Notes under the pieces: model-generated
What the model was told of the DNA's origin: nothing
Databases searched by the model: none
Seen by the model: only the letters and a program-made list of their open reading frames with translations
Translations under genes and position numbers: made by a program
Source: WHSW01 sp963821025
GTDB lineage: Bacteria; Actinomycetota; Thermoleophilia; Solirubrobacterales; 70-9
Assembly (NCBI GenBank): GCA_963821025.1
Contig: CAWGCG010000003.1
Coordinates: forward strand, 1,054,001-1,118,000
Reading direction: 5' to 3'
Length of the DNA: 64,000 bases
Shown: positions 25,189 to 32,569 of the stretch, in pieces
Position numbering within the stretch: the first letter of the stretch is position 1
How the letters are laid out: each line of letters starts with the position of its first letter

Positions 25189-26157
25189 GTGGAGACCACG
25201 GGACTGCTGACCGACCCGGCGCCGCGGACGTTCTTCGGCGCCCCGAGCGTGTCCGACCTCGATGCGTTCCACGCGCAGGTGGCCTTCCTGGGCGTCCCAT
25301 ACGACGGGGGTACGCCCGAGCCGGGGATTGCGACTGGGCAGCGCGCCGGCCCGGCGGCAGCCCGGGAAGAGAGCCAGTTCCAGTTCTACTACCCAGCGTC
25401 GATCGGTAACGAGGCCGACCCCGGCGCCGAGGGCTGGTACGACATCGAGGCCGATCGCGACTACCTGGCCGGGGTGACGATGGCCGACGTCGGCGACGTG
25501 AAGATCCAGGGCTCCGACACCGATGCCAACTACGAACGCATGACCGGGGTCGCGCGCGCCATCGCCGAGCGCGAAGGGCTGATGGTCGCGATCGGTGGCG
25601 ACCACTCAATCAGCTTCCCACTCGGCCGAGGGATGGAGCCGTTCGGCGAGTTCGACGTCGTCCACGTGGACGCGCATGCGGATTGCCTTGACGAGATGGA
25701 CGGCTCGCGGCTCACCGGCGGGTGCCAACTGCGGCGCCTGGGAGAGCTGCCGTTCGTGGGCACAGTCACCGCGCTCGGGCTTCGCAACGTTGATCGCGAC
25801 GAGGTGGACGGAATTCGAGAGCTCGGGGGAAAGTGGGCAACAAGCATCGAGGTGATCGAACAGGGCGCCGCGGAGGTCGTACGCCGGGCTGTGCCCGAGG
25901 CAGAGGCCCTCTACGTCACGGTCGACCTCGACGTGCTCGACTCCTCGATCGCACCGGGGCACTCGCTGACCGAACCTGGCGGGCTCAGCTATCGCGAGCT
26001 GCGCCAGATCCTGGTCGAGGTCGCGCGGCGCGGGCGCGTGATCGGCTTCGACGTCGCTGAGCTCAACCCGGCGCGCGACCCGTCGGGAGCCACGGCCCGC
26101 GTCGCCGCCTGGATCGCCACCCACTTCCTGAGCGAGATCTTCGACCAGCTGCGCTGA
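25189..26157 (+). CDS. Arginase/agmatinase family ureohydrolase
   Basis: About 322 residues from GTG 25189; an upstream in-frame ATG at 25096 would read through the methyltransferase debris. Manganese-binding motifs are complete: GGDHSIS, VDAHADCLDE and VDLDVLDSSIAPG. GVPYDGGTPEPGIATGQRAGP is the N-terminal loop. It hydrolyses a guanidino compound (agmatine, arginine or a guanidino acid) to urea and an amine. It stands alone, so the substrate cannot be read from context. Confidence 0.92.
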   Translation: METTGLLTDPAPRTFFGAPSVSDLDAFHAQVAFLGVPYDGGTPEPGIATGQRAGPAAAREESQFQFYYPASIGNEADPGAEGWYDIEADRDYLAGVTMADVGDVKIQGSDTDANYERMTGVARAIAEREGLMVAIGGDHSISFPLGRGMEPFGEFDVVHVDAHADCLDEMDGSRLTGGCQLRRLGELPFVGTVTALGLRNVDRDEVDGIRELGGKWATSIEVIEQGAAEVVRRAVPEAEALYVTVDLDVLDSSIAPGHSLTEPGGLSYRELRQILVEVARRGRVIGFDVAELNPARDPSGATARVAAWIATHFLSEIFDQLR

Positions 26158-26342
26158 GCGCCCTCCTCAAGGCGGGTTTCGGTCGGGCTTCGCGGGCTCA
26201 ACCGCTCTGGGTTCGCAGATGCAGGGAGTCGCTCGCGCCCCAGTGACCCGGGCTCGGCCTGCGGAGCTTGAGGGCGGGACGCGCGAGGCGAGGATGTCGA
26301 GCGGTTCGGTCACTCGGCTTCCTCGGTGATACTGCGTGGGCG

Positions 26343-26744
26343 ATGTCGCAGGAGAACGTCGAGATCCGGAACGAGGCGGTCCGGGACTTTTTTGCGGCCT
26401 TCGAGGATGATGACGACGCCTTCCGGGCTGTTTTCCACCCAGAGATCGAGTGGTATCCGATCGAGGAGAACCGAACGGCCACCCACGGCATCGAGGCTGC
26501 GCTGTGGAACAGAAATCAGTGGCTCGAGACCTGGGAAGAGCACCACCTCGATGTCGAGGAAGTGATTGAGGATGGCGACGACGTGGTTGCCGAAGTCCAC
26601 ATCACGGCCCGGGGTCGGGGTAGCGGGGCCGAGGCAGACGTCCGCTTCTACGCGCACTTCAAGGTGCGGGATGGCAGGGTTGCCTACATCTACGACCACG
26701 ACGACCGAGCCGGGGCCCTCAAGGCCGCCGGGCTGCTGGAGTAG
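26343..26744 (+). CDS. SnoaL-like (NTF2-fold) protein, copy 1
   Basis: 133 residues from MSQENVEIRNEAV. Conserved family features: FHPEIEWYPIE in the N-terminal half, HGIEAALWN, and a final strand VRDGRVAYIYDHDDRAGALKAAGL. Paralogues of this family are numerous in Thermoleophilia and act as small-ligand binding or isomerase-like proteins of unknown substrate. A GATACT box lies 9 nt upstream of the ATG, shared with two nearby paralogues; the frame is open further upstream but MSQEN is the conserved start. Confidence 0.9.
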   Translation: MSQENVEIRNEAVRDFFAAFEDDDDAFRAVFHPEIEWYPIEENRTATHGIEAALWNRNQWLETWEEHHLDVEEVIEDGDDVVAEVHITARGRGSGAEADVRFYAHFKVRDGRVAYIYDHDDRAGALKAAGLLE

Positions 26745-26811
26745 TGCCTCACGTCAGCGGCTTTCTTCCAGCGAGGTGGGAGCTCACTGACCGTGACATG
26801 CGCGGACTGGA

Positions 26812-27258
26812 TCAGTGGTGGGGCTGCGCTCGTTCGGCGTCCCGGAGGCGCTCGCCAACCGCGGCCAGTACGTTCCGTGCAACGCTCGGGAGATCCTCGA
26901 GCAGGGTTGAGAACTCCCGCGAGTTGAGCACCAGGAGCTGCATGTCGCTCTCGGCGGTGACCGTGGCCGACCGCGGTGCGGCATGGAGCAGCGCCATCTC
27001 GCCGAAGCATTCGCCCGGGCCCATCTTCGTGCTCTTGCGCCCTCGGATTGTCGCCCTCGCCGTTCCCTCCTCGATCACGAAGCATTCGCGCCCCGGATTT
27101 CCCTGGCGCATCAGAACCTTGCCCGGAGGGACCTCGATCTCGGTGGTGAGGGCGGCGATGCGAGCAAGTTCCCGCTTGCTGCAGGCCGAAAAGAGCTGAA
27201 CCTGCGAGAGCCGCTCGACCTTGGGGTCGCGCGAGCGCCGTCGTGGCAGTCGCTTCAT
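26812..27258 (-). CDS. Cyclic-nucleotide-binding domain protein
   Basis: 148 residues from MKRLPRRRSRDPKVERL (ATG 27258; an in-frame start at 27327 is possible). A single CNBD: LFSACSKRELARIAAL, PPGKVLMRQGNPGRECFVIEEG, GPGECFGEMALLHAAPRSAT (phosphate-binding cassette GE-x-AL-x5-RSAT). No DNA-binding helix-turn-helix follows, so it is not a classical Crp; it may sense cAMP for an unknown partner. Confidence 0.88.
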   Translation of the reverse strand: MKRLPRRRSRDPKVERLSQVQLFSACSKRELARIAALTTEIEVPPGKVLMRQGNPGRECFVIEEGTARATIRGRKSTKMGPGECFGEMALLHAAPRSATVTAESDMQLLVLNSREFSTLLEDLPSVARNVLAAVGERLRDAERAQPHH

Positions 27259-27395
27259 CCGCGCGAGTATCTCAAGTAGCGGCGCACCCCGCTTCGTCTC
27301 TGGTGGATCGAGACGCCTGGTCTTCACACAGGCACGTAGTCGCTCCGACGCCCTGGGATCCGGTCGCCCAAAGGGCAGGCCCGGTCGCCAGCCGT

Positions 27396-27412
27396 TGTCA
27401 CTTTGCTGTCAC
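27396..27412. repeat. TGTCAC direct repeat, 11-bp period
   Basis: TGTCAC at 27396-27401 and again at 27407-27412, 52 bp beyond the 3' end of tRNA-Arg. The helical-turn spacing is like integrase arm sites but the repeat is only six bases long. Confidence 0.3.
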
Positions 27413-27463
27413 CCTCGGGCTCGACACGGGGCCGGATGAGGCCGAACTTGGCTCCACCAAAGG

Positions 27464-27537
27464 CGCCCCCGGCAGGACTCGAACCTGCAGCCTGCGGATT
27501 AGAAGTCCGCCGCTCTGTCCAGTTGAGCTACGGGGGC
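27464..27537 (-). tRNA. tRNA-Arg (TCT)
   Basis: Minus strand: acceptor GCCCCCG/CGGGGGC, D arm GCTC...GAGC, anticodon stem GCGGA/TCCGC with loop CTTCTAA (anticodon TCT), T arm with TTCGAGTCC, discriminator G. CCA is not encoded. A TAGATA box is 18 nt upstream. Its first 40 or so bases are repeated at 29186-29227. Confidence 0.97.
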
Positions 27538-27623
27538 GTAGGTACGTGTGCCGCTTATCTAAGCGGTTTCTGCGGTTTCGCTTTTCGGCGCTTCGATCCT
27601 GCGGGCAGGCAACAACGGGGCGC

Positions 27624-27643
27624 TAGTGCCCATTAGTGCCCAT
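27624..27643. repeat. Perfect tandem repeat TAGTGCCCAT x2
   Basis: Two contiguous copies of a 10-mer (27624-27633, 27634-27643) followed by TGCAGGG, about 86 bp inside the segment bounded by the tRNA-Arg half repeats. Comparable in position and downstream sequence to the repeat at 56437-56454. Confidence 0.6.
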
Positions 27644-27725
27644 TGCAGGGCGGCATCGGAGCGTTCGCCGTAAGGGCCCGACAGTCTTTCACGGCGCTTG
27701 GCCGCCGGTGTCAGGAACGGGTTCA

Positions 27726-27952
27726 TGAGCGGTGTCCGTGCCTTGGGCCTCGTCAGGTTCAAGTTCGCATCCTCGGAGCCGAACTCGACCTTCAAGTGCA
27801 AGGTCGACCGAAAGCCCTATCAACGGTGTGAGTCGCCGATGACCATCAGGCACCTCGATGAGGGCAAGCACAAGTTCAGGGTCCGGGCGATTGACGCGGC
27901 GGGGCACGTCGATTCCACCCCGGCCAAGGACAGGTTCAAGGTCGTGGACTGA
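27726..27952 (+). pseudogene. Repeat-domain surface-protein C-terminal fragment
   Basis: The frame encodes RFKFASSEPNSTFKCKVDR, ESPMTIRHLDEGKHKFRVRA and AIDAAGHVDSTPAKDRFKVV, a module typical of large actinobacterial extracellular proteins (FxFSSSExxxTFxCxLD...KHxFxVRAxDxAGNxDxTPAxxxFxV). Signal peptide and further modules are absent and no ribosome site is seen; it is probably the tail of a lost gene. Confidence 0.65.
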
Positions 27953-27984
27953 GGCCGCTCGCTGTCGCGGGATACTGCCGGGCG

Positions 27985-28389
27985 ATGTCGCAGGAGGACC
28001 TCGAAGTTGTTCGCCGCTCCTTTGATTCTCACGCATGGGACAGGGCCGACTGGGACACCCTGAAAGACCTCTACGACGAGGACGTCGTCTTTCATAGCTC
28101 CATCGTCAACATCGTGGGCAAGACCCTGGTGGGTCACGAGGCGCTTCGCCGATTCATGACCGAGATACAGGAGGAGTGGACCTCGCTGCGCTGGGAGCTC
28201 GATGAGATCTTCGAGGCCCCGCGAGGCATCGTCACCTTCCACCGTGTTGTCGGGATTGGTCGAACGACCGGACTTGAGGTGACGAAGGCGCTGACGGGCA
28301 TCTTTGAGGTGCGCGATGGCCGGATCGTCAGGGAGTGGGTCTACGCCGACCGCGCCGAAGCCCTCGAAGCCGCCGGGCTGTCGGAGTAG
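27985..28389 (+). CDS. SnoaL-like (NTF2-fold) protein, copy 2
   Basis: 134 residues from MSQEDLEVVRRSFDSHAW. Contains DLYDEDVVFHSS, GHEALRRFMTEIQEEW and the terminal strand VRDGRIVREWVYADRAEALEAAGLSE (split here: VRDGRIVREWVYADR, AEALEAAGLSE). GATACT at 27971-27976 lies 8 nt before the ATG. The 3' end shares a long identical stretch with copy 3. Confidence 0.9.
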   Translation: MSQEDLEVVRRSFDSHAWDRADWDTLKDLYDEDVVFHSSIVNIVGKTLVGHEALRRFMTEIQEEWTSLRWELDEIFEAPRGIVTFHRVVGIGRTTGLEVTKALTGIFEVRDGRIVREWVYADRAEALEAAGLSE

Positions 28390-28453
28390 ACGGCAAGTGT
28401 CGGTGGATCCGTCGCGGGTCACGCGCCACCGCGTCTTTTGAGATCCTGACCTC

Positions 28454-28546
28454 GTGAACGATCTCCCCGTGATCGAGCCTGAGTGCTGCCCGGAGGACTG
28501 CTGCGAGGCATGTCCTCCCGAGGGCTGTCCGGACGACTGCTGCTGA
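28454..28546 (+). CDS. Cysteine-rich acidic microprotein (30 aa)
   Basis: GTG 28454 to TGA 28544-28546. The peptide starts VNDLPVIEPE and its C-terminal part is CCPEDCCEACPPEGCPDDCC: eight Cys in 20 residues, with many Asp/Glu/Pro and no basic residue. Four CC pairs or single Cys at regular spacing suggest a metal-binding (metallothionein-like) or disulfide peptide. No strong ribosome site is visible; the GTG is plausible for this genome. It lies between two SnoaL copies within the tRNA-Arg-bounded segment. Confidence 0.55.
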   Translation: MNDLPVIEPECCPEDCCEACPPEGCPDDCC

Positions 28547-28631
28547 TCGGCGCACGTCCTGTTGGTGTGCCTGCAATGACGCAGGCCGTCGCAGGCTGTG
28601 CCACGCCTCTCTGGGCGATACTGCGCGGGCG

Positions 28632-29039
28632 ATGTCGCAGGAGAACGTCGAAGTCGCGGCTCGCTTCTACGAGCCTGCGACGAGCAAGTCGGAGCTGTTG
28701 CGCCGGATGCCGAGGACGATGGCGCTCTGCCATCCGGACGTGGAGTGGACCGCCCGCGAGGATGGGGTGACCTACCGGGGCCGTGAGGGGGTCAGGGAGG
28801 AACTCGAACGATTCCTCGAAAGCTTCAACGACTACCGGTACGAAGTTCAGCGGATCGTCGATTGCGGCGGTGACAAAGTGCTCATGGTCGGGCTTGAGGT
28901 CGCCACGGGAGCGGCGAGCGGGGCCGAGGTACGTTCGATGAACTACGAGCTGCTCACGATCACGGACGGCCTGATCCGGCGCTTTCACGAGTTCTATGAC
29001 GAACGCGAGGCCCTCGAAGCCGCCGGGCTGTCGGAGTAG
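28632..29039 (+). CDS. SnoaL-like (NTF2-fold) protein, copy 3
   Basis: 135 residues from MSQENVEVAARFYEPA. Contains LCHPDVEWTAREDGVTYRG, GVREELERFLESFNDYRYE and the terminal strand TDGLIRRFHEFYDEREAL then EAAGLSE. GATACT at 28617-28622 lies 9 nt before the ATG. Nucleotides around the start (GGGCGATGTCGCAGGAG) match copies 1 and 2. Confidence 0.9.
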   Translation: MSQENVEVAARFYEPATSKSELLRRMPRTMALCHPDVEWTAREDGVTYRGREGVREELERFLESFNDYRYEVQRIVDCGGDKVLMVGLEVATGAASGAEVRSMNYELLTITDGLIRRFHEFYDEREALEAAGLSE

Positions 29040-29137
29040 CCCATCCGGGCGGTTGCGGCCGGCATCACTTTTCTCACAATCGCAGCTCCCTCCGCTAATC
29101 AGGCACAACCGCGAAGGGCCAAATCGGCGCCCTGGGC

Positions 29138-29171
29138 GGCCGGAATCCCGCATGGTTACGGGAAACCGGCC
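29138..29171. other. Interrupted hairpin at the edge of the tRNA-bounded segment
   Basis: GGCCGG (29138-29143) pairs with CCGGCC (29166-29171) and TCCCG (29146-29150) with CGGGA (29159-29163), separated by a symmetrical AA/AA internal loop; the apical loop is 8 nt. It lies 14 nt before the tRNA-Arg half repeat and may be a terminator for SnoaL copy 3 or an element-end structure. Confidence 0.5.
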
Positions 29172-29185
29172 TCTCCGGCCGCCAC

Positions 29186-29227
29186 GATTAGAAGTCCGCC
29201 GCTCTGTCCAGTTGAGCTACGGGGGCG
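29186..29227 (-). repeat. Duplicated 5' half of tRNA-Arg (42 bp, identical)
   Basis: Identical to 27497-27538, that is from just before the tRNA 5' end through the anticodon loop. The 3' half is absent, so it is not a functional tRNA. A TAATCT box sits 9 nt upstream of its 5' end (29236-29241), a spacing close to that of the His and Pro tRNA promoters, hinting that this was the original tRNA promoter. Confidence 0.9.
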
Positions 29228-29238
29228 GGCTGCTCAGA

Positions 29239-29607
29239 TTAGACCGCGTCGCCGGCGCCGCCGCGACCCTCGCCTCGCGCCTTGGCCCGTCCCTTGCCGC
29301 CACCGCCGCGACCCTGTCCGCCTTGGCGCTTGTGGCCTGCGCCCGCGTGCTTGCCGCGCTCCTCGCCCTCGACCTTGGCCTCAGCGCGATCGCGCTCGGG
29401 CTCCGACGCGGCCTCGGCGGGTGCCGATGCACGGTCGACGGCGCCCGGTTCCTTGATCGCGTCGACAGCCGCCTTCGCCTTGTCGGCGAAGCTGCCCGGC
29501 CCCTGGGCAATGTCCTTGAGCTCGTCGGCGTCCTCCTTCACCGAGTCGCTCCCGCCCCGCTTGTCGACCAGTTGCTTCGCCTTGTCCGAAAGCCGCTTCA
29601 GGTCCAT
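29239..29607 (-). CDS. Small charged protein with Gly/Arg/Lys-rich tail
   Basis: 122 residues. The N-terminal 40 residues (MDLKRLSDKAKQLVDKRGG, SVKEDADELKDIAQG) are amphipathic helices like those in small Rv0909-type antitoxin-like or CsbD-like proteins. The last 50 are low-complexity (GAGHKRQGGQGRGGGGKGRA), probably disordered and possibly nucleic-acid binding. A ribosome site AAAGGAGG lies about 5 nt upstream. No partner toxin gene is adjacent. Confidence 0.7.
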   Translation of the reverse strand: MDLKRLSDKAKQLVDKRGGSDSVKEDADELKDIAQGPGSFADKAKAAVDAIKEPGAVDRASAPAEAASEPERDRAEAKVEGEERGKHAGAGHKRQGGQGRGGGGKGRAKARGEGRGGAGDAV

Positions 29608-29752
29608 CGTTCCTCCTTTAGGTCTCGCCTCCGGACTCTAGCTACCCGACTCGTGGCCCCTGCTCCGATCGTCGAGTGTCGAGCTAGACATCGCGGAGGT
29701 GGTGAACGCGACACTCAAGCCCCCTTGGTCGGAGCTAGACTCGGCCGTTCCG

Positions 29753-29826
29753 CGGGGTGTGGCGCAGCCTGGTAGCGCGCGGCCTTTGGGTGGCCGAGGT
29801 CCCCGGTTCAAATCCGGGCACCCCGA
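29753..29826 (+). tRNA. tRNA-Pro (TGG)
   Basis: Plus strand: acceptor CGGGGTG/CACCCCG, D arm GCGC...GCGC, anticodon stem CGGCC/GGCCG with loop TTTGGGT (anticodon TGG), T arm CCGGTTCAAATCCGG, discriminator A. CCA is not encoded. TAGACT at 29736-29741, 11 nt upstream, is the likely -10 box. Confidence 0.97.
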
Positions 29827-29882
29827 TCGCCGGTTCGAGTCCCTCGCCATAGACTGCCGCGCGATGTCGAGTCCCTCGATCG

Positions 29883-30215
29883 ATGACTGAGTTGGGCGAG
29901 AGGCTGCGCGCCGCGCTGGCGCCGGCGCTGGCATCCGGCGAGCAGCTCCGCGGCGCCTGCGTCGCGACCCAGCAGAGCATGTTCAAGGGACGTCAGGTCG
30001 CGATCGGCGTCACCGACGCAAGGCTCGTGGCCCAGCCCGTGACCCGCAAGTTCGAGCCCGACGGGGAGCCGATCTCGCTGCCCCCCGAGCGCATCGACTC
30101 CGTCGATGCGGAAGGTGCGGGCGGCGGCTGGATCAGCGTCAGCGCGGCGATCATGGACGGCGCCGCGGTCACCCTGAAGCTGAGGACGACCGACGGCGAG
30201 AAGCTGAAGAGATGA
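29883..30215 (+). CDS. PH-like domain protein, C-terminus probably frameshifted
   Basis: 110 residues. LRAALAPALASGEQLRGAC and GVTDARLVAQPVTRKFEP resemble bacterial PH-like domain proteins with a beta-sandwich core (ISVSAAIMDGAAVTLKLRTT). The frame stops at 30215 after EKLKR, but the next frame continues without a gap into MMRGTGPLGGLGGG (30212-30316), which looks like the natural C-terminus. Either a frameshift or two coupled ORFs (ATGA overlap). Confidence 0.7.
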   Translation: MTELGERLRAALAPALASGEQLRGACVATQQSMFKGRQVAIGVTDARLVAQPVTRKFEPDGEPISLPPERIDSVDAEGAGGGWISVSAAIMDGAAVTLKLRTTDGEKLKR

Positions 30216-30316
30216 TGCGCGGCACCGGCCCACTCGGCGGCCTCGGCGGCGGCGACGACCAGCGCCAGGGTGTCGATGCGGTCGGTGCCTGGTTCAGCGA
30301 GCACGCCGGGGGCTGA
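30212..30316 (+). CDS. 34-aa ORF, likely the displaced C-terminus of the PH-like protein
   Basis: ATG 30212 overlaps the preceding TGA. The peptide MMRGTGPLGGLGGGDDQRQ then GVDAVGAWFSEHAGG ends 1 nt before the DUF1015 start. The glycine-rich turn and final amphipathic helix look like a protein tail rather than a separate protein. A one-base backward frameshift near 30200-30211 would fuse it to the upstream ORF. Confidence 0.5.
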   Translation: MMRGTGPLGGLGGGDDQRQGVDAVGAWFSEHAGG

Positions 30317-30317
30317 G

Positions 30318-31571
30318 ATGGCCGAGGTCCGACCGCTGACCGCGCTGCACTACAACCTGGCCGCGATCGGAGAGCTCGGCGACGTGGTCGCGCCGCCATA
30401 CGACGTGATCGACGCCGAGCGCCGCACAGAGCTCGTCGCCCGCTCTCCCTTCAACGTGGTCGAGATCGACCTGCCCCAGGCGTCCCCCGGCGGCGACGCC
30501 TACGAGCATGCCGCAGAGACGCTCGAGGAGTGGACGCTTCAGGGGATCCTCGCCGCCGACCGTGAGCCCGCGCTGTGGGCGCTGACCCAGGAGTACTCAG
30601 CGCCCGACGGCTCGCGCCACATCCGCCGCGCCATGCTCTGCCGGGTCCGGGTCACTGACTACGGGGCCGGCCTGGTGCGGCCGCACGAGCGCACTCAGCC
30701 CGGCCCGAAGCTCGATCGCCTGCGGCTGACCGAGGCCACCCGCCACAACCTCTCGCCGATCTTCTCGCTGCACCCCGGTGACGCGTGGCGTCACCTCGAG
30801 GGCCACACCCGGTCAGAGCCCTGGGCCGCGGTGACCGATGATGAGGGAACCGTGCACCGGATCTGGCGGATCGCCGAGCCCGATGCGGCCCGCGCCGTCG
30901 CCGCCGAGCTCGCCGAGGCCGAGCTGCTGATCGCCGACGGCCATCATCGCTACGAGACCGCCCGCACCTACGCCGATGCGATCGGCGGGGACGGGGCATC
31001 TCGCTACACGCTGATGGCACTCGTCTCGCTCGGCGACCCGGGCCTGACCGTATTCGGCTATCACCGGCTGCTCACCGACCTCGGCGACCCCGACAAGCAG
31101 GCGGCCCTGCGCGACGCGATCATCGCCAACTTCGACGCCGAGGAGGTCGCGCTCGACCGGCTCGACCCCGCCGGTGAGCCCGGGCTCGGGGTCTTCGGCT
31201 ACGTCGATGCTCACCACCGCAGGGGCTACCGCCTGCGGCTCAAGCAGCCCGCCGCGCTCGAGCGCGCGCTCCCGGACGCCTCCCCCGCCTTTCGCGAGCT
31301 CGATGCGGCGATCCTCGAAGCGCTGCTGCTGCGCGACGCGCTCGGCATGAGCGCCGACGAGATCGAGGCGAAGCAGGGAATCGCCTACACCGCCGACGCC
31401 GGCGCTGCCCTCGCCTCGCTCGACGGCGACACCGACGCGGTCTTTCTGATGCGCCCGACTCCGGTCGAGCAGGTCCGCGCGGTCGCCGCGACCGGGGAGA
31501 CGATGCCACCGAAGTCGACCTATTTTTATCCGAAGCTGCTCACCGGAATCGTGTTCAATCCGCTCAGCTGA
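30318..31571 (+). CDS. DUF1015 family protein (SerC-like unknown)
   Basis: 417 residues from ATG 30318. DUF1015 signatures: VVAPPYDVIDAERRTEL, NVVEIDLPQ, RPHERTQPGPKLDRL, LLIADGHHRYETARTYAD and LMRPTPVEQVRAVAATGETMPPKSTYF (shown in part: GETMPPKSTYFYPK). The enzymatic role is unknown; the GHHRYETA motif suggests a catalytic or metal site. It starts 1 nt after the preceding stop and precedes pduO. Confidence 0.92.
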   Translation: MAEVRPLTALHYNLAAIGELGDVVAPPYDVIDAERRTELVARSPFNVVEIDLPQASPGGDAYEHAAETLEEWTLQGILAADREPALWALTQEYSAPDGSRHIRRAMLCRVRVTDYGAGLVRPHERTQPGPKLDRLRLTEATRHNLSPIFSLHPGDAWRHLEGHTRSEPWAAVTDDEGTVHRIWRIAEPDAARAVAAELAEAELLIADGHHRYETARTYADAIGGDGASRYTLMALVSLGDPGLTVFGYHRLLTDLGDPDKQAALRDAIIANFDAEEVALDRLDPAGEPGLGVFGYVDAHHRRGYRLRLKQPAALERALPDASPAFRELDAAILEALLLRDALGMSADEIEAKQGIAYTADAGAALASLDGDTDAVFLMRPTPVEQVRAVAATGETMPPKSTYFYPKLLTGIVFNPLS

Positions 31572-31592
31572 CCGGCTCGCTAGGGTCGAAGC

Positions 31593-32171
31593 GTGACCAG
31601 GATCTATACGAAGAAGGGCGACGACGGCACCACCTCGCTCTGGTACGGCGGGCGGGTGGCGAAGTCCGACCCGCGCACCGAGGCCTACGGGGCGCTCGAC
31701 GAGGCCGCCTCGGCGCTCGGCCTCGCGCGCGCGCTCTGCGGCGCCGACGAGGCCGAGCTCGCGGATGACATCCTTCGCCTCCAAGACGACCTCTTCATCG
31801 CCGGCGCCGAGCTTGCCACCGCGCCCGAAGCGGCCGAGCGGTTGGTCGATGGGGTCAGCCGCGTGACCCCCGAGATGGCGGCCGAGCTCGAACGGCTGAT
31901 CGACCGCTACATGGAGCGGGTCGAGCTGCCGGCCAAGTTCGTGATCCCAGGTGGCACCCAGCTCTCGGGCCAGCTCGACCTCGCCCGCGCGATCCTGCGC
32001 CGCTGCGAGCGGCGCACGGTGGCGCTGTCGCGCGACGGCGGGCTCACATCCCCGGAGCTGCTTCGTTTTCTCAACCGAGCCTCGGATGCCGCCTACGCGA
32101 TGGCCCGCGCCGCCGACGAGGAGGATCCGCAGCTGTTCGCCGGACGTGAGCGAAGCGGGCCCAAGGCATGA
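31593..32171 (+). CDS. Cob(I)yrinic acid a,c-diamide adenosyltransferase (PduO type)
   Basis: 192 residues. N-terminal RIYTKKGDDGTTSLWYGGR (ATP-binding TKxGDxGxTxL), VAKSDPRTEAYGALDEA, and the C-terminal helix LDLARAILRRCERRTVAL are diagnostic of PduO-type ATP:corrinoid adenosyltransferases. It makes adenosylcobalamin from cob(I)alamin and ATP. The OsmC-type gene overlaps its stop by 4 nt. Confidence 0.95.
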   Translation: MTRIYTKKGDDGTTSLWYGGRVAKSDPRTEAYGALDEAASALGLARALCGADEAELADDILRLQDDLFIAGAELATAPEAAERLVDGVSRVTPEMAAELERLIDRYMERVELPAKFVIPGGTQLSGQLDLARAILRRCERRTVALSRDGGLTSPELLRFLNRASDAAYAMARAADEEDPQLFAGRERSGPKA

Positions 32172-32569
32172 GGGCCACCGCGCGGCGCGGCGAGAGGTAT
32201 ACGCACGAGGTCGAGATCGAGGGCGGTCACACGATCGTGATCGACGAGCCCATGTCAGCGGGCGGCAACGACCAGGGTCCGAGCCCGACCCGAGCGGCGG
32301 CGGGCGCGCTCGCTGCCTGCACCGCGATCACCTGCGAGATGTACGCCGAGCGAAAGGGTTGGGAGCTCGGGGCGGTCGAGGTAGACGTCGACGTCGACTA
32401 CGGCGAAAACTCCTCGCTCGAATTGCTCACGGTGACGCTGCGGATTCCCGAGCCGCTCGACGAGGACCAGGAGCGCCGGCTCCTGGTGATCGCCGGCAAG
32501 TGCCCGATCCACCGCGCGCTGACCGGCCAGACGGCTGTCGTGGTCGAGGATCGGATCGAGCTCGGCTAG
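32168..32569 (+). CDS. OsmC/Ohr family protein
   Basis: 133 residues. DEPMSAGGNDQGPSPTRAAA then LAACTAITCEMYAERKGW carries the first reactive Cys; AGKCPIHRALTGQ the second. This pair forms the peroxidatic/resolving site in OsmC proteins, which reduce organic hydroperoxides. It overlaps pduO (ATGA) and its stop overlaps the SDR start by one base. Confidence 0.9.
   Translation: MRATARRGERYTHEVEIEGGHTIVIDEPMSAGGNDQGPSPTRAAAGALAACTAITCEMYAERKGWELGAVEVDVDVDYGENSSLELLTVTLRIPEPLDEDQERRLLVIAGKCPIHRALTGQTAVVVEDRIELG

Noticed and set aside
24392..25609. 405-codon minus-strand ORF across csbD and the arginase gene
   Set aside because: Arg/Ser/Pro-rich read-through of several real plus-strand features; only the short DUF2945-like part is meaningful.
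29186..29227. Second tRNA-Arg gene
   Set aside because: Only the 5' half is present; no T arm or acceptor partner.
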